Positions 28,131-40,200 of a DNA stretch of 64,000 nt are shown here, one piece after another. The notes below the pieces were generated by a model that was given only the letters and a program-made list of their open reading frames with translations, searched no databases and was not told the origin of the DNA. Positions within the stretch are counted from its first letter, which is position 1. Every line of letters starts with the position of its first letter. Source of the stretch: Flaccisagitta enflata (taxonomy: Eukaryota > Chaetognatha > Sagittoidea > Aphragmophora); NCBI GenBank assembly GCA_965153355.1, contig OZ231127.1, positions 77,810,001 to 77,874,000 on the forward strand. The letters run 5' to 3'. Both the position numbers and the translations under genes were made by a program.

Positions 28131-28440
28131 CAGGGGTGTGTATTATTGAGTTGCTTTTGATTCCCCTCCCTGCCTTTGATTTTCTTCCCCGCGATGCGTC
28201 GCGTCACATTTTATATCTATGATTTTCTTTCCTCTACAGCAATAAAACAATGTAGTTAAGGTTAGAATAATCTTAAATTGTGTTTTACTAATTGTTTTTC
28301 ATGATTTGGTACTGTCAAAAGTTATGTTTTCCCAAATTTTCTTTTTTTTCTTTTTCTCCCCCTTTGATTTCCTTCCCCATCTCCAGACCCTTAGATTCCC
28401 CCCCCCCCCCCATGGGAAAACTCAATGATATACAGGCCTG
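28131..28440 (-). mobile_element. hAT-type MITE, second copy
   Basis: This is the same element as 3492-3819 in opposite orientation, with ends CAGGGGTGTGTATTATTGAG and, from the right, CAGGCCTGTATATCATTGAG. The flanking octamers CATGTAAC and TATGTAAA match at 6 of 8 positions, a decayed target duplication. Confidence 0.82.
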
Positions 28441-28547
28441 TATGTAAAATAGGGCATTTAACTAGCGGTAATCATACGCGTATCCAGTAGGAAGGGTCAG
28501 GTGGAGGATTTTTGCTCGTAGGAAGCAAAAAATTTTGTGACACCCTG

Positions 28548-28800
28548 CCCACACAGATGAGCAACTAAGCTCACTGACATGCTTTTTTGTATCTGCATGC
28601 TTAAACATGTATCAAAATATCAATTCATTTATTGCATTTAAAAGAAGAAAAAAAAAGATTGGGCTAAATGAGGTAAATGAGCTACAATACTCAAAAACAC
28701 CCTCACAGCTATGCTCATAAGCATGTTTTCTTGTATTTGCATGCTCAAACAAATATAGATACACCATGTTATTGATCCTACATAAAATCATAAAAAATCG
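28548..28800 (+). repeat. about 190-bp tandem unit, second and third copies
   Basis: Continuation of the array interrupted at 25735. CTCACTGACATGCTTTTTTG and GCTCATAAGCATGTTTTCTT mark the two later copies. Confidence 0.75.
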
Positions 28801-29270
28801 AGAAAAATCAATTTGAATTTTTTTTAATGAATTTTTGAAAAATCATAGCTCGAAAAATATTTGTTGTAGAGCATTCTGCTTGGCGCCAAATGAAAGAGAA
28901 TCATCATATTTACATACCCTATGAATTCTATTGGAGGCCCCAATCAGCCCTTTGAGATTCAAAACTTTCTCATAAGAAAGTAAGAACCATTTTTCTCTCG
29001 AATATGTCAATAAGTCGTCGAAGACTGACTTCGACTTTTTTTCCCGATGAGAGGTGATCAAAGGAAGTTTTGAAACGGTCGATGAGACACTGGATTAAGT
29101 TTAGAAGATCATTGATGGAGGCATAAAAGAGGCATGAGAGAGGCATAAGAGAGGCATGAGAGAGGTAATGAAGGTAACATGTTTCGGAGTAGTAGTGCAC
29201 TTCCAAAGTTGATGCTTATTATTCAGAGCGATAGATTTCTCTTACTAAGATAGTTATAGTATTGATAAGA
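28800..29270. other. unassigned stretch downstream of the olfactomedin exon
   Basis: On the minus strand this is the intron after exon A. AT-rich; small GAGAGGCAT repeats near 29130-29165. No exon seen. Confidence 0.5.
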
Positions 29271-29275
29271 TCTAG

Positions 29276-29575
29276 ATAGATTTGATAGATTAGTTAGATT
29301 GAATAGATTAGATAAGATTAGATGAGATTAGATAGATTAGATAGATTAGATAGATTAGATAGTTTAGATAGATAAGATAGAATAGATAGATTAGATAGAT
29401 TAGATAGATTAGATAGATTAGATAGATTAGATAGATTAGATAGATGAAATAGATGAAATAGATTAGATAGATTAGATAGATTAGATCGATTAGATAGATT
29501 AGATAGATTAGATAGATTAGATAGATTAGATAGATTAGATAGATTAGATAGATTAGATAGATTAGATAGATTAGG
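29276..29575 (-). repeat. 9-bp satellite GATTAGATA
   Basis: About 30 tandem nonamers (TTAGATAGA in rotation) with minor variants. The array begins about 45 bases beyond the donor of the olfactomedin exon, so it lies in the intron just after that exon. Confidence 0.95.
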
Positions 29576-29621
29576 TTGATAGGGGCTTAAGGGTTTCACC
29601 AAAATAGAGATTGTTATTCAC

Positions 29622-29758
29622 CTGCAAAGACTCTGCGTTGAGTTTGGCCACCATGAAGTCATTTTCTCGTTGATCTCCTCCGTAAATTGCCCATAATCCA
29701 TTCTCATCCACTTCCATATCCACGTATGTGTACTCGATTTTGTACAAGTATTTGTTGT
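29622..29758 (-). CDS. olfactomedin-domain exon (third from last)
   Basis: On the minus strand the acceptor is CACTCTTCTTCCCCAG and the donor TTTGCAG|GTGAAT, with phase 1 in and phase 0 out. It encodes NKYLYKIEYTYVDMEVDENG and then LWAIYGGDQREND...AESLQ, the conserved 'DlavDE.GLWviYa...n..vskld..sL' segment of olfactomedin domains. The next family residues (W.t.........aFivCGvLY) are found in phase-0 register at 53312 on the opposite strand. No further olfactomedin exon was found near it. Known members are secreted or membrane-anchored glycoproteins of extracellular matrix and synapse. Confidence 0.88.
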
Positions 29759-29902
29759 CTGGGGAAGAAGAGTGAAATGAGACACATCTTATCATCAAAC
29801 ACTATTTCTATATGGAATTACGTTGGAAGATCAGTCGGTTACCTGTTTCTTATTATTTTCGTACTCCTGCCCGCGACTGTAAGGGACGTCCAAGTTTCAT
29901 TT

Positions 29903-30045
29903 TTAGTCGCGGGCACGCGACTCTACACCTTGCCGTGTCGGTCGGTAGGTCGGTTACAAATTTTGTTGAATTCCGAGCGAATAATGTATTACGGCCCCTG
30001 CTCAATGGTCCGCGACTGTCTTGCTGTGTATCCGGCCTTGTTTAA
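29903..30045 (+). repeat. dispersed AGTCGCG-family repeat
   Basis: Head TTTTTAGTCGCGGGCACGCG, short GTCGGTCGGTAGG tract, GGCCCCTGCTCAATGG, and tail GTATCCGGCCTTG. Confidence 0.8.
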
Positions 30046-30432
30046 GTCATTTTTAGTCATTTTAAGTCCTTCTAAGTTAATCGAAGTCAAATTATATTTA
30101 GTCTCTTAGTCTTTTGGTCTTTTAGTCTTTTTGTCTTTAAGTCCTTTGGTCTTATGGTCTTAACAACCTAATGCGACCGTAAGGTGTTGGCCTTGCTCTA
30201 AAAAAAATGTGACACAAAGCATTACGTAATATGTAAAAGTGGCACGGCAATGTCTTTTTAGTCGCTTCATCCGTCCGTCCGTCTGTCTGTTGGTCACACT
30301 TTTACTATTTACTATTTTTTATCAATTTAATTTCATTTCAAGTCATTTTAGGGTAAACTAAGTCATTCTAAGTCATTCTAAGTCAATCTGTAAGTCTCGC
30401 ACGCGACTTATAGGTGTTGGCCTTGTTTTGTT
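30045..30432 (+). repeat. GTCATTTT-rich sequence and a second dispersed repeat
   Basis: TTTAGTCATTTTAAGTCC words lead into a GTCCGTCCGTCTGTC tract at about 30270 and a TCTCGCACGCGACTTATAGG tail, the same subtype as the expanded copy at 2165-4215. Confidence 0.7.
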
Positions 30433-30815
30433 TTGTTTTTTCAACGTTTTCTCACGAGTGACCCGAATTCTCAAACGGAATTACGATTTAACGGCTTTTT
30501 GAAAAGCGCTGTGACGCGTTTCGCTTCAGTTTGCTTCGTGAATAATGATGACGCGTTACGCTTCACTTTGCTATGTGAATATTGAATTACCATTAACGCT
30601 TGTGAGCCCGGCTTGTGAAGTCTAAACTTTGCAAACGGCCTTGCCTTTCTTTGTTCATTTCTTTGCCTATTTCTTAACGTCGTTTCTCGCTTGCCTCGCA
30701 ATTTAGCGCATTCTATCTCAATTTTCTTGCGAAATTTACAAAGAAGCCAATATTTGATTAGGCCTCTTGTTCATCCATCATCATAACCGGCACGCTAGAT
30801 ACGACATGGGAGAGA
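30432..30815. other. unassigned stretch
   Basis: Contains two copies of a GACGCGTT(T/A)CGCTTCA motif (30512 and 30551). No gene seen. Confidence 0.45.
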
Positions 30816-30817
30816 GA

Positions 30818-30910
<93 letters not shown>

Positions 30911-30912
30911 GC
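30816..30912 (+). repeat. (CA)n microsatellite
   Basis: About 45 CA dinucleotides ending in CGCGCG. Confidence 0.98.
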
Positions 30913-31223
30913 GCGCACACACACAACTCAAAAGCGAAACGGCACCGCGAAATACACTAGAAACACAAAACTTGCAATAATATTATCACAATAAGTCGGG
31001 GTGCAAATTAAGGTAAAATTTCGGTTTCAGTCTCTTTGCACAACTATATTGATAGTTATTTTCGTCATTTCTTATGAAATTTGTAATTTTATAGTTAAGT
31101 ATTATTCTATTTACAAAAGGTACACTAGTATGATAAAAGCATTGCTTTGTTTCATTGTCGAAGACAAAAACAAATCACTGGAAAAAGTAGATTCTTTAAA
31201 AATAAGAGAGCAAAAATTCAAAA

Positions 31224-31376
31224 CTTGCAAAGGGAAAATTCTAAGACTTGAACAAAATCAACAATTTTGCATTTCTAAGAACATGGCCCTCATCTTATAT
31301 GTTTTTAGAATAAGGCCATGTTTTTGAAAATGCAAAATTTTGCATTTTAAGAGAGTCTTAGAATTTTCCCTAAGAC
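31224..31376. repeat. imperfect foldback (hairpin) repeat
   Basis: GGGAAAATTCTAAGACTTG with TTTTGCATTT and AACATGGCC on the left pairs with GGCCATGTTT, AAATGCAAAA and AGTCTTAGAATTTTCCC on the right; the loop is about 20 bases. Possibly a small MITE; no clear target duplication. Confidence 0.65.
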
Positions 31377-31379
31377 AAG

Positions 31380-32160
31380 TCAAGTTGCAAAATTAAATTT
31401 TCTTCAGATTTCCTTCTTTTTTCTCCACTTTCTACTTGCTCAGCGCTCTCTTTTCATCTGCAAATGATTTTCTATGCAAAACTAAAAACAATATAACTTA
31501 ACAATTATATTCTTTGATGAAAAAAAATCTAAATTAGTGAAATTAAAAAAATTCAAAAAATTGTTTTGACTCAAAACTGTAACAACCGTATCACAAAGCG
31601 TTTCATCGCTGGTCGCTTCATCAAGTGCTTCAGTATTTCAGTGTTCTGCTCTTTTGCCCTTTTGTAGAGAAGTAATTTTTGAGAATCCGACCTTGTTTTA
31701 GTCATATAGGAAATTGAAATTTCGGTTGAAACCTTAAAAAGAGGGAAAAGGGAAAATTTTCACAGGGTATGATGGTGTAGCAGCAAGGAATTGAAATAGT
31801 TCAGTTGGGAGGGGGTGCTGTAAATTGTGATAATGGAATAAAAGGAGGCTGCCAAAAAACGAGCGACGCGGGGTCACAATATCGTCGCGGACGGACGGAC
31901 GGACACCATCAAACACACAAAATAAAAAGGTCTGAAACAATTGTTTTTCCACATTTCGTCAGTCATTAGGGACCAACGGGCGGACCAATGGACGAATCGA
32001 TAACAGACCAATAGATAGATCAACGAAACGATGGACAGACGGACCAACAGATGGACAGACGGATGGACTGATGGACGGACCGATGGCGAGAACTACGGAC
32101 GGACATGGCTCCTCACATAGTTGCGTGGATTATGCAACTGCTGAGAAGCCAAAGGGTGTA
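31380..32160. other. unassigned stretch with a reverse dispersed-repeat fragment
   Basis: AT-rich to about 31840, then ACGCGGGGTCACAATATCGT and GGACGGACGGACGG (31850-31910), and GGACAGACGGACC words to 32100 belonging to the dispersed family. No gene seen. Confidence 0.5.
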
Positions 32161-32169
32161 ACGAGAAAG

Positions 32170-32405
32170 GAGGGAAAGCAAACGAGGCCGGATTATCGGT
32201 TACCCAAGTCGTGTGTGAGTAGGGGAATGGTGAAAAAGAGCATGTGGCATTATGAACAGGTGGTAACGTGGGGGTAATGCAAAAACTGACCATTAATGCT
32301 TAAAAAGAAATGGTTCAGTCAGGATAACAGATGGATTAACAGACGTAACAACAGACTAACCAGTCCAGATACAAATCGGGTTACAAACTTGCGTGAACGC
32401 GACTA
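32170..32405 (-). repeat. dispersed AGTCGCG-family repeat, reverse orientation
   Basis: The reverse tail AGGCCGGATTATCGGTTACC is at the left end and the head (GCGTGAACGCGACTAAAAAG) at the right end. Confidence 0.7.
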
Positions 32406-32468
32406 AAAAGCGAAGGGAATAGCGGGATCAGGCACCAGTGCAGAGAGAGGAGTTTGGGGGCGTTTCTA

Positions 32469-33080
32469 CAACCTTGGAAAAAAGTATACCGACACCTAGG
32501 CAATTCAATAATTAATTCACCAAGAATTGAACAAAACATTATATGGAAAGTGATAGGTCATTATGTAATGTTTTCACCTTACAGATGATTCAAGTTTTCC
32601 ATATTTCATGCACTCTCTACAGCTAGCTATTTATCCTGTTAAAGTCGATTTTGTCTCACATCTTCTAAACAAATTTGCTTAACCAATCATTCTGGATATA
32701 GTTTTATTGTTTTGCTTGTAGCTTCTAAACGATTAAAGCTACAGACACCAGATTGCGCTCATCTTAAAGATTTTTTGATGAAAATTAATTTGCCTTTTTT
32801 ACAAAAGTTTCTAGCTTTTCTAAAGACCAAGATATCCTTAATAGAAACTGTCAGTAAAAAATTGACTTCTTCATTCTTGATTTTTTTCACATTTTCGAAA
32901 AGGAATGTTTTTATTCTTTTGCTTGCCATTTCTAAACGGTTAAAGCTACAAGAATCAGGTTGCATTCATTCTAGAGATAATTTGACAAAGTTTAATTTCT
33001 TTTTTTAAAAAAGTTTATAGCTCTTCAAGAACCGGAGATATCTTTAGTTGAAGTTGTCGGTATACTTATTTCCAAGGTTG
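32469..33080. mobile_element. TA-flanked MITE, CAACCTTGG ends
   Basis: The inverted ends are CAACCTTGGAAAAAAGTATA and CAACCTTGGAAATAAGTATA, flanked by TA (32467-32468 and 33081-33082). The interior holds two copies of a TAAACGNTTAAAGCTACA module. The ends are related to those at 13373-13957. Confidence 0.82.
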
Positions 33081-33084
33081 TAGT

Positions 33085-33720
33085 CAGAGACATTCGCGTT
33101 TTTAACGGGCCACTCGGTCGCTCGCTACGTTTGTTTGCTCGGACCGTTCACTCCGCTCACATGCTCCGCAGCGCTCCGCTTTGCTGCGCACGCTTGCTCG
33201 CTCCATTCACGGGATCGCTCACTTACTTTGCTCACCCCCTCGTGGGACAGTGGAAATTCGTGTTCACTCTGTAAATACATTCAAAGGGTGAAAACACGTT
33301 TTTCATCTTCACAAGAAACACGCCCTTTGTATTGAAAAGTTCGATGACTTTGGGTGAAATCTTATGAAATTAAAAAGGAAAAGAGTCGGGGGGGCGGGGG
33401 GAATAAACGAAGGAAATGAATTCAACATAGGAAACTCAACGGATGGAGGCTAACGAGAGAAAGTGACAGGTAGAGCTTACAATGTATTTTGTGGGTATGC
33501 TTGCATGAGCGCGTATGTGTGATGAGAGGTAACCCGGGGTTACAATATCGTCGCAGATGGGTGGGCAGGGGCGTTCAACCACTGTTCCACCCCCTCCCAA
33601 CCTCCACACAGATACTTCATTCAAGGAGAACCGCAGCATGTTACATACCCGTTTTCACAATTATCGACGCGGACCGATGGATGGACCAAGGGACCAAGGG
33701 ACGGACGGAGTATCTTATAG
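33085..33720. other. unassigned stretch, partly GC-rich
   Basis: 33110-33245 is rich in CGCTCGCT and GCTCCGC words of unknown nature. 33535-33600 and 33660-33715 are fragments of the dispersed family. No gene seen. Confidence 0.45.
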
Positions 33721-33724
<4 letters not shown>

Positions 33725-33798
<74 letters not shown>

Positions 33799-33919
33799 TT
33801 AACAACAACAACAACAACAAACAACAACAACAACAACAACACACGACGACGACGATGACGACGACAACATTGACAACAGCAATGACAACGACAACATTGA
33901 CAACAGCAACAACAACATT

Positions 33920-33953
<34 letters not shown>

Positions 33954-33955
33954 TT

Positions 33956-34002
<47 letters not shown>

Positions 34003-34028
34003 CCACAACCACAACCACAACCACAACC

Positions 34029-34083
<55 letters not shown>
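33725..34083 (+). repeat. (CAA)n microsatellite with ACGACG and CAACCA blocks
   Basis: Long CAA runs with internal ATTAACAACA, GACGACGACG and CCACAA segments. All open frames across it are artefacts. Confidence 0.98.
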
Positions 34084-34264
34084 AAAACAAGCCCGACCGG
34101 GCAACGATGCGTCCGGACTGAGTCTCTGCGTGTATTGACTAAATATGTGAGATGTATGGAGATAACGATGGACAGACAGATGAAGCGACAGAAAAGTGGA
34201 GGCTCTCAAAACACGTTTGTTGATCATTAGATTCAGTACAGGATCTCACCGGTATTTGTGTTTT

Positions 34265-37200
34265 AGCAGACCCCTCAGCTGGCAGACCCCTCTGCTAAGA
34301 AAATTGCTAGTTGAAGGGGATGACGAGTAGCAGACCCCTATCAGACCCCTACTTTATAGATTTAGGGATGGCTTTTATCAGACCCTTCTTGATCTAGCAG
34401 ACCCCTCTCTATACTTAAGGGGATTATCATCAACAGACCCCTAGGATATCTGGCGGACCCCTCCATATATATGATGAGACAGCAAGCTCACCCTCTCTTA
34501 CTATCATGGGGATGATCTCCAGCAGACCTCTACTTTATCTAGCAGACCCCTCTCTATAGTTATTGGGATAACCTCCAGCAGACCCCTCTTAAATCCAGCA
34601 GACCCCTCTTAATATATGGAAAGATAATGGGCAAACTCTTCTTTACTAATTTTGGGATGATCTCCAGCAGACCCCTACTTGATCTAGCAGACCCTTCTCT
34701 ACAGTTATGGGGATGACCTCTGGCAGACCCCTCTGAAATCCAGCAGACCCCTCCTAATACAGGGAAACCTATTGGGTGGAAGCTACTTTACTATCTTGGG
34801 GATGATCTCCAGCAGACCCCTACTTGATCTAGCAGACCCCTCTCTTTAGTTATGGGGATGACCTCCAGCAGACCCCTCTGAAATCCAGCAGACCCCTCCT
34901 AATACATGGAAACCTATTGGGTGGACGCTGCTTTATTATCTTGTGGATGATCTCCAGCAGACCCCTACTTGATCTAGCAGACCCCTCTCCATATTAACAG
35001 GGATGACCTCCAGCAGACCCCTCTGAAATCCAGCAGACCCCTCCTAATACAGGGAAACATATTTGGTGGACGCTACTTTACTATCTTGGGATGATCTCCA
35101 GCAGACCCCTACTTGATCTAGCAGACCCCTCTCTATAGTTATGGAGATGACCTCCAGCAGACCCCTCTGAAATCCAGCAGACCCCTCCAAAAACATGAAA
35201 ACATATTTGGAGGACGCTAGTTTACTATCTTGGGGATGATCTACAGCAGACCCCTACTTGATCTAGCAGACCCCTCTATAGTTATTGGGATGACCTCCAG
35301 CAGACCCCTCTGAAATCCAGCAGACCCCTCCTAATATATGGAAACATATTGGGTGGACGCTACTTTACTATCTTGGGGATGATCTTCAGCAGACCCCTAC
35401 TTGATCTAGCAGACCCCTCTCTATAGTTATGGGGATGACCTCCAGCAGACCCCTCTGAAATCCAGCAGACCCCTCCTAATATAGGGAAACATATTGGGTG
35501 GACGCTACTTTACTATCTGGGGGATGATCTTCAGCAGACCCCTACTTGATCGTGCAGACCCCTCTCTATAGTTATTGGGATGACCTCCACCAGACCCCTC
35601 TGTAATCCAGTTGACCCCTCCTAATACATGGAAACATATTGGGAGGAGGCTACTTTACTATCTTGGGGATGATCTCCAGCAGACCCCTACTTGATCTAGC
35701 AGACCCCTCTCTATAGTTATGGGGATGACCTCCAGCAGACCCCTCTGAAATCCAGCAGACCCATCCTAATACAGAGAAATGTATTGGGTGGACGCTACTT
35801 TACTATCTTGGGGATGAATCCAGCAGACCCCTACTTGATCTAGCAGACCCCTCTCTTTAGTTATGGGGATGACCTCCAGCAGACCCCTCTGATATCCAGC
35901 AGACCCCTCCTAATATAGGAAAACATATTGGGTGGACACTACTTTACTATCTCGGGGATGATCTCCAGCAGACCCCTACTTGATCTAGCAGACCCCTCTC
36001 TATAGTTATTGGGATGACCTAGAGCAGACCCCTCTGAAATCCAGCAGACCCCTCCTAATACACGGAAACATATTAGGAGGACGCTACTTTACTATCTTGG
36101 GGATGATCTCCAGCAGACCCCTACTTGATCTAGCAGACCCCTCTCTATAGTTATGGGGATGACCTCCAGCAGACCCCTCTGAAATCCAGCAGACCCCTCC
36201 TAATATATGGAAAGATAATGGGCAGACTCTTCTTTACTAATTTTGGGATGATCTCCAGCAGACCCCTACTTGATCTAGCAGACCCCTCTCTGTAGTTATG
36301 GGGATGACCTCTGGCAGACCCCTCTGAAATCCAGCAGACCCCTCCTAATACAGGGAAACAAAGTGGGTGGACGCTACTTTATCATCTTGGGGATGATCTC
36401 CAGCAGACCCCTACTTGATCTAGCAGACCCCTCTCTTTAGTTATGGGGATGACCTCCAGCAGACCCCTCTGAAATCCAGCAGACCCCTCCTAATACAGGG
36501 AGACAAATTGGGTGGACGCTACTTTACTATCTCGGGGATGATCTCCAGCAGACCCCTACTTGATCTAGCAGACCCCTCTCTATAGTAATGGGGATGACCT
36601 TGGGCACACCCCTCTGAAATCCAGCAGACCCCACCTAATACATGGAAACATATTGGATGGACGCTACTTTACTATCTTGGGGATGATCTCCAGCAGACCC
36701 CTACTTGATCTAGCAGCCCCCTTTCTATAGTTATGGGGATGACCTCCCGCAGACCCCTCTGAAATCCAGCAGACCTCTCCTAATATAGGGAAACATATTG
36801 GGTGGACGCTACTTTACTATCTCGGGGATGATCTCCAGCAGACCCCTACTTGATCTAGCAGACCCCTCTCTATAGTTATGGGGATGACCTCCAGCAGACC
36901 CCTCTGAAATCCAGCAGACCCCTCCTAATACATAGACACATATTGGGTGGAAGCTACTTTACTGATTTGGGGATGATCTCCAGCAGACCCCTACTTGATC
37001 TTGCAGACCCCTCTCTATAGTTATGGGGATGACCTCCAGCAGACCCCTCTGAAATCCAGCAGACCCCTCCTAATATAGGGAAACATATTGGGTGGACGCT
37101 ACTTTACTATCTGGGGGATGATCTTCAGCAGACCCCTACTTGATCTAGCAGACCCCTCTCTATAGTTATGGGGATGACCTCGAGCAGACCCCTCTGAAAT

Positions 37201-40200
37201 CCAGCAGACCCCTCCTAATACAGGGAAACATATTGGGTGGATGCTACTTTACTATCTCGGGGATGATCTCCAGCAGACCCCTACTTGATCTAGCAGACCC
37301 CTCTCTATAGTTATGGGGATGACCTCCAGCAGACCCCTCTGAAATCCAGCAGACCCCTCCTAAAACATAGACAAATATTGGGTAGAAGCTAGTTTACTAA
37401 TTTAGGGATGATCTCCAGCAGACCCCTACTTGATCTAGCAGACCCTTCTCTTTAGTTTTGGGGATGACCTCCAGCAGACCCCTCTGAAATCCAGCAGACC
37501 CCTCCTAATTCATGGAGACATATTAGGTGGATGCTAGTTTACTATCTTGGGGATGATCTCCAGCAGACCCCTACTTGATCTAGCAGACCCTTCTCTATTG
37601 TTATGGGGATAACCTCCAGCAGACCCCTCGGAAATCCAGCAGACCCCTCCTAATACAGGGAAACATATTGGGTGGACGCTACTTTACTATCTTGGGGATG
37701 ATCCTAAGCAGACCCCTACTTGATCTAGCAGACCCCTCTCTATAGTTATTGGGATGACCTCCAGCAGACCCCTCTGAAATCCAGCAGACCCCTCCAAATA
37801 CATGGAAACATATTGGGAGGACGCTAGTTTACTATCTTGGGGATGATCTACAGCAGACCCCTACTTGATCTAGCAGACCCCTCTCTTTAGTTATGGGGAT
37901 GATCTCCAGCAGACCCCTCTGAAATCCAGCAGACCCCTCCTAATACATGGAAATATATTGGGACGACGCAACTTTACTATCTTGGGGATGATCTCCAGCA
38001 GACCCCTACTTGATCTAACAGACCCCTCTCTATAGTTATGGGGATGACCTCCAGCAGACCCCTCTGAAACCCAGCAGACCCCTCCTAATACAGGGAAACA
38101 TATTGGGTGGAAGCTACTTTACTCTCTTGGGGATGATCTCAAGCAGACCCCTACTTGATCTAGCAGACCCCTCTCTATAGTTATAAGGATGACCTCCGGC
38201 AGACCCCTCTGAAATCCAGCAGACCCCTCCTAATTTATGGAAAAATATTGGGTGGACGCTACTTTACTATATCGGGGATGATCTTCAGCAGATTCCTACA
38301 TGATCTAGCAGACCCCTGTCTATAGTTATGGGGATGACCTCCAGCAGACCCCTCTGAAATCCAGCAAACCCCTCCTAATATAGGGAAACATATTGGGTGG
38401 ACGCTACTTTACTATCTGGGAGATGATCTCCAGCAGACCCCTACTTTATGTAGCAGACCCCTCTCTATAGTTAATGGGATGACCTCCAGCAGACCCCTCT
38501 GTAATCCAGCAGACCCCTCCTATTACATGGAAACATATTGGGAGGAGGCTACTTTACTATCTTGGGGATGATCTCCAGCAGACCCCTACTTGATCTAGCA
38601 GACCCCTCTCTATAGTTATGGGGATGACCTCCAGCAGACCCCTCTGAAATCCAGCAGACCCATCCTAATACAGAGAAATATATTGAATGGACGCTACTTT
38701 ACTATCTTGGGGATGAATCCAGCAGACCCCTACTTGATCTAGCAGACCCCTCTCTTTAGTTATGGGGATGACCTCCAGCAGACCCCTCTGATATCCAGCA
38801 GACCCCTCCTAATATAGGAAAACATATTGGGTGGACACTACTTTACTATCTTGGGGATGATTTCAGCAGACCCCTACATGATCTAGCAGACCCCTCTCTA
38901 TAGTTATAGGGATGACCTCCAGCAGACCCCTCTGAAATCCAGCAGACCCCTCCTAATATAGGGAAACATATTGGGTGGACGCTACTTCACTATCTGGGGG
39001 ATGATCTCCAGCAGACCCCTACTTTATCTAGCAGACCCCTCTCTATAGTGATTGGGATGACCTCCAGCAGACCCCTCTGTAATCAAGCAGACCCATCCTA
39101 ATACATGGAAACATATTGGAAGAGGCTACTTTACTATCTTGGTGATGAGCTCCAGCAGACCCCTGCTTGATCTAGCAGACCCCTCTCTATAGTTATGGGG
39201 ATGACCTCCAGCAGACCCCTCTGAAATCCAGCAGACCCCTCCTAATATAGGGAAACATATTGGATGGACGCCACTTTACTATCTGTTGGATGATCTTCAG
39301 CAGACCCCTACTTGATCTAGCCGACCCCTATCTATAGTTATTTGGATGACCTCCAGCAGACCCCTCTGTAATCCAGCAAACCCCTCCTAATACATGGAAA
39401 CATATTGGGCGGAGGCTACTTAACTATCTTGGGGATGATCTCCAGCAGACCCCTACTTGATCTAGCAGACCCCTCTCTATAGTTATGGGGATGACCTCCA
39501 GCAGACCCCTCTGAAATCCAGCAGACCCATGCTAATAAAGAGAAACGTATTGGGTGGACGCTACTTTACTATCTTGGGGATGAATCCAGCAGACCCCTAC
39601 TTGATCTAGCAGACCCCTCTCTTTAGTTATGGGGATGACCTCCAGCAGACCCCTCTGATATCCAGCAGACCCCTCCTAATATAGGAAAACATATTGGGTG
39701 GACACTACTATCTCGGGGATGATCTCCAGCAGACCCCTATTTGATCTAGCAGACCCCTCTCTATAGTTATTTGGATGACCTCCAGCAGACCCCTCTGAAA
39801 TCCAGCAAACCCCTCCTAATACACGGAACAATATTAGGGTGGACGCTACTTTACTATCTTTGGGATGATCTCCAGCAGACCCCTACTTGATCTAGCAGAC
39901 CCCTCTCTATAGTTATGGGGATGACCTCCAGCAGACCCCTCTGAAATCCAGCAGACCCCTCCTAATATATGGAAAGATAATGGGCAGACTCTTCTTTACT
40001 AATTTTGGGATGATCTCCAGCAGACCCCTACTTGATCTAGCAGACCCCTCTCTGTAGTTATGGGGATGACCTCTGGCAGACCCCTCTGAAATCCAGCAGA
40101 CCCCTCCTAATACAGAGAAACATAGTGGGTGGGCAGCTGCTTTGTCATCTTTAGGATGATCTCCATGAACCCTACTTGATCACAGACAGACCCCTCTCTT

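Larger units (their letters stand above)
25736..28547. mobile_element. 2.8-kb hAT-like element with 8-bp target duplication and nested insertions
   Basis: Both ends start with CAGGGTGTCACAAA (the right end in inverse). Flanking 8-bp direct repeats are identical: CCCACACA at 25728-25735 and 28548-28555. The interior has a long GGAA-type purine tract, a dispersed AGTCGCG-type repeat, a TA-flanked element (26856-27830), a TAA-flanked hairpin MITE (27976-28064) and a hAT MITE (28131-28440). No transposase frame was recognised, so it appears non-autonomous and inflated by insertions. Confidence 0.82.

Noticed and set aside
33110-33245. GC-rich stretch as a possible promoter or CpG island
   Set aside because: It is short, built from CGCTCGCT-like words, and no gene start lies next to it.
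33489-34227. Poly-Asn/Thr and poly-Val/Leu frames up to 210 residues
   Set aside because: They are CAA/GTT microsatellite translations.
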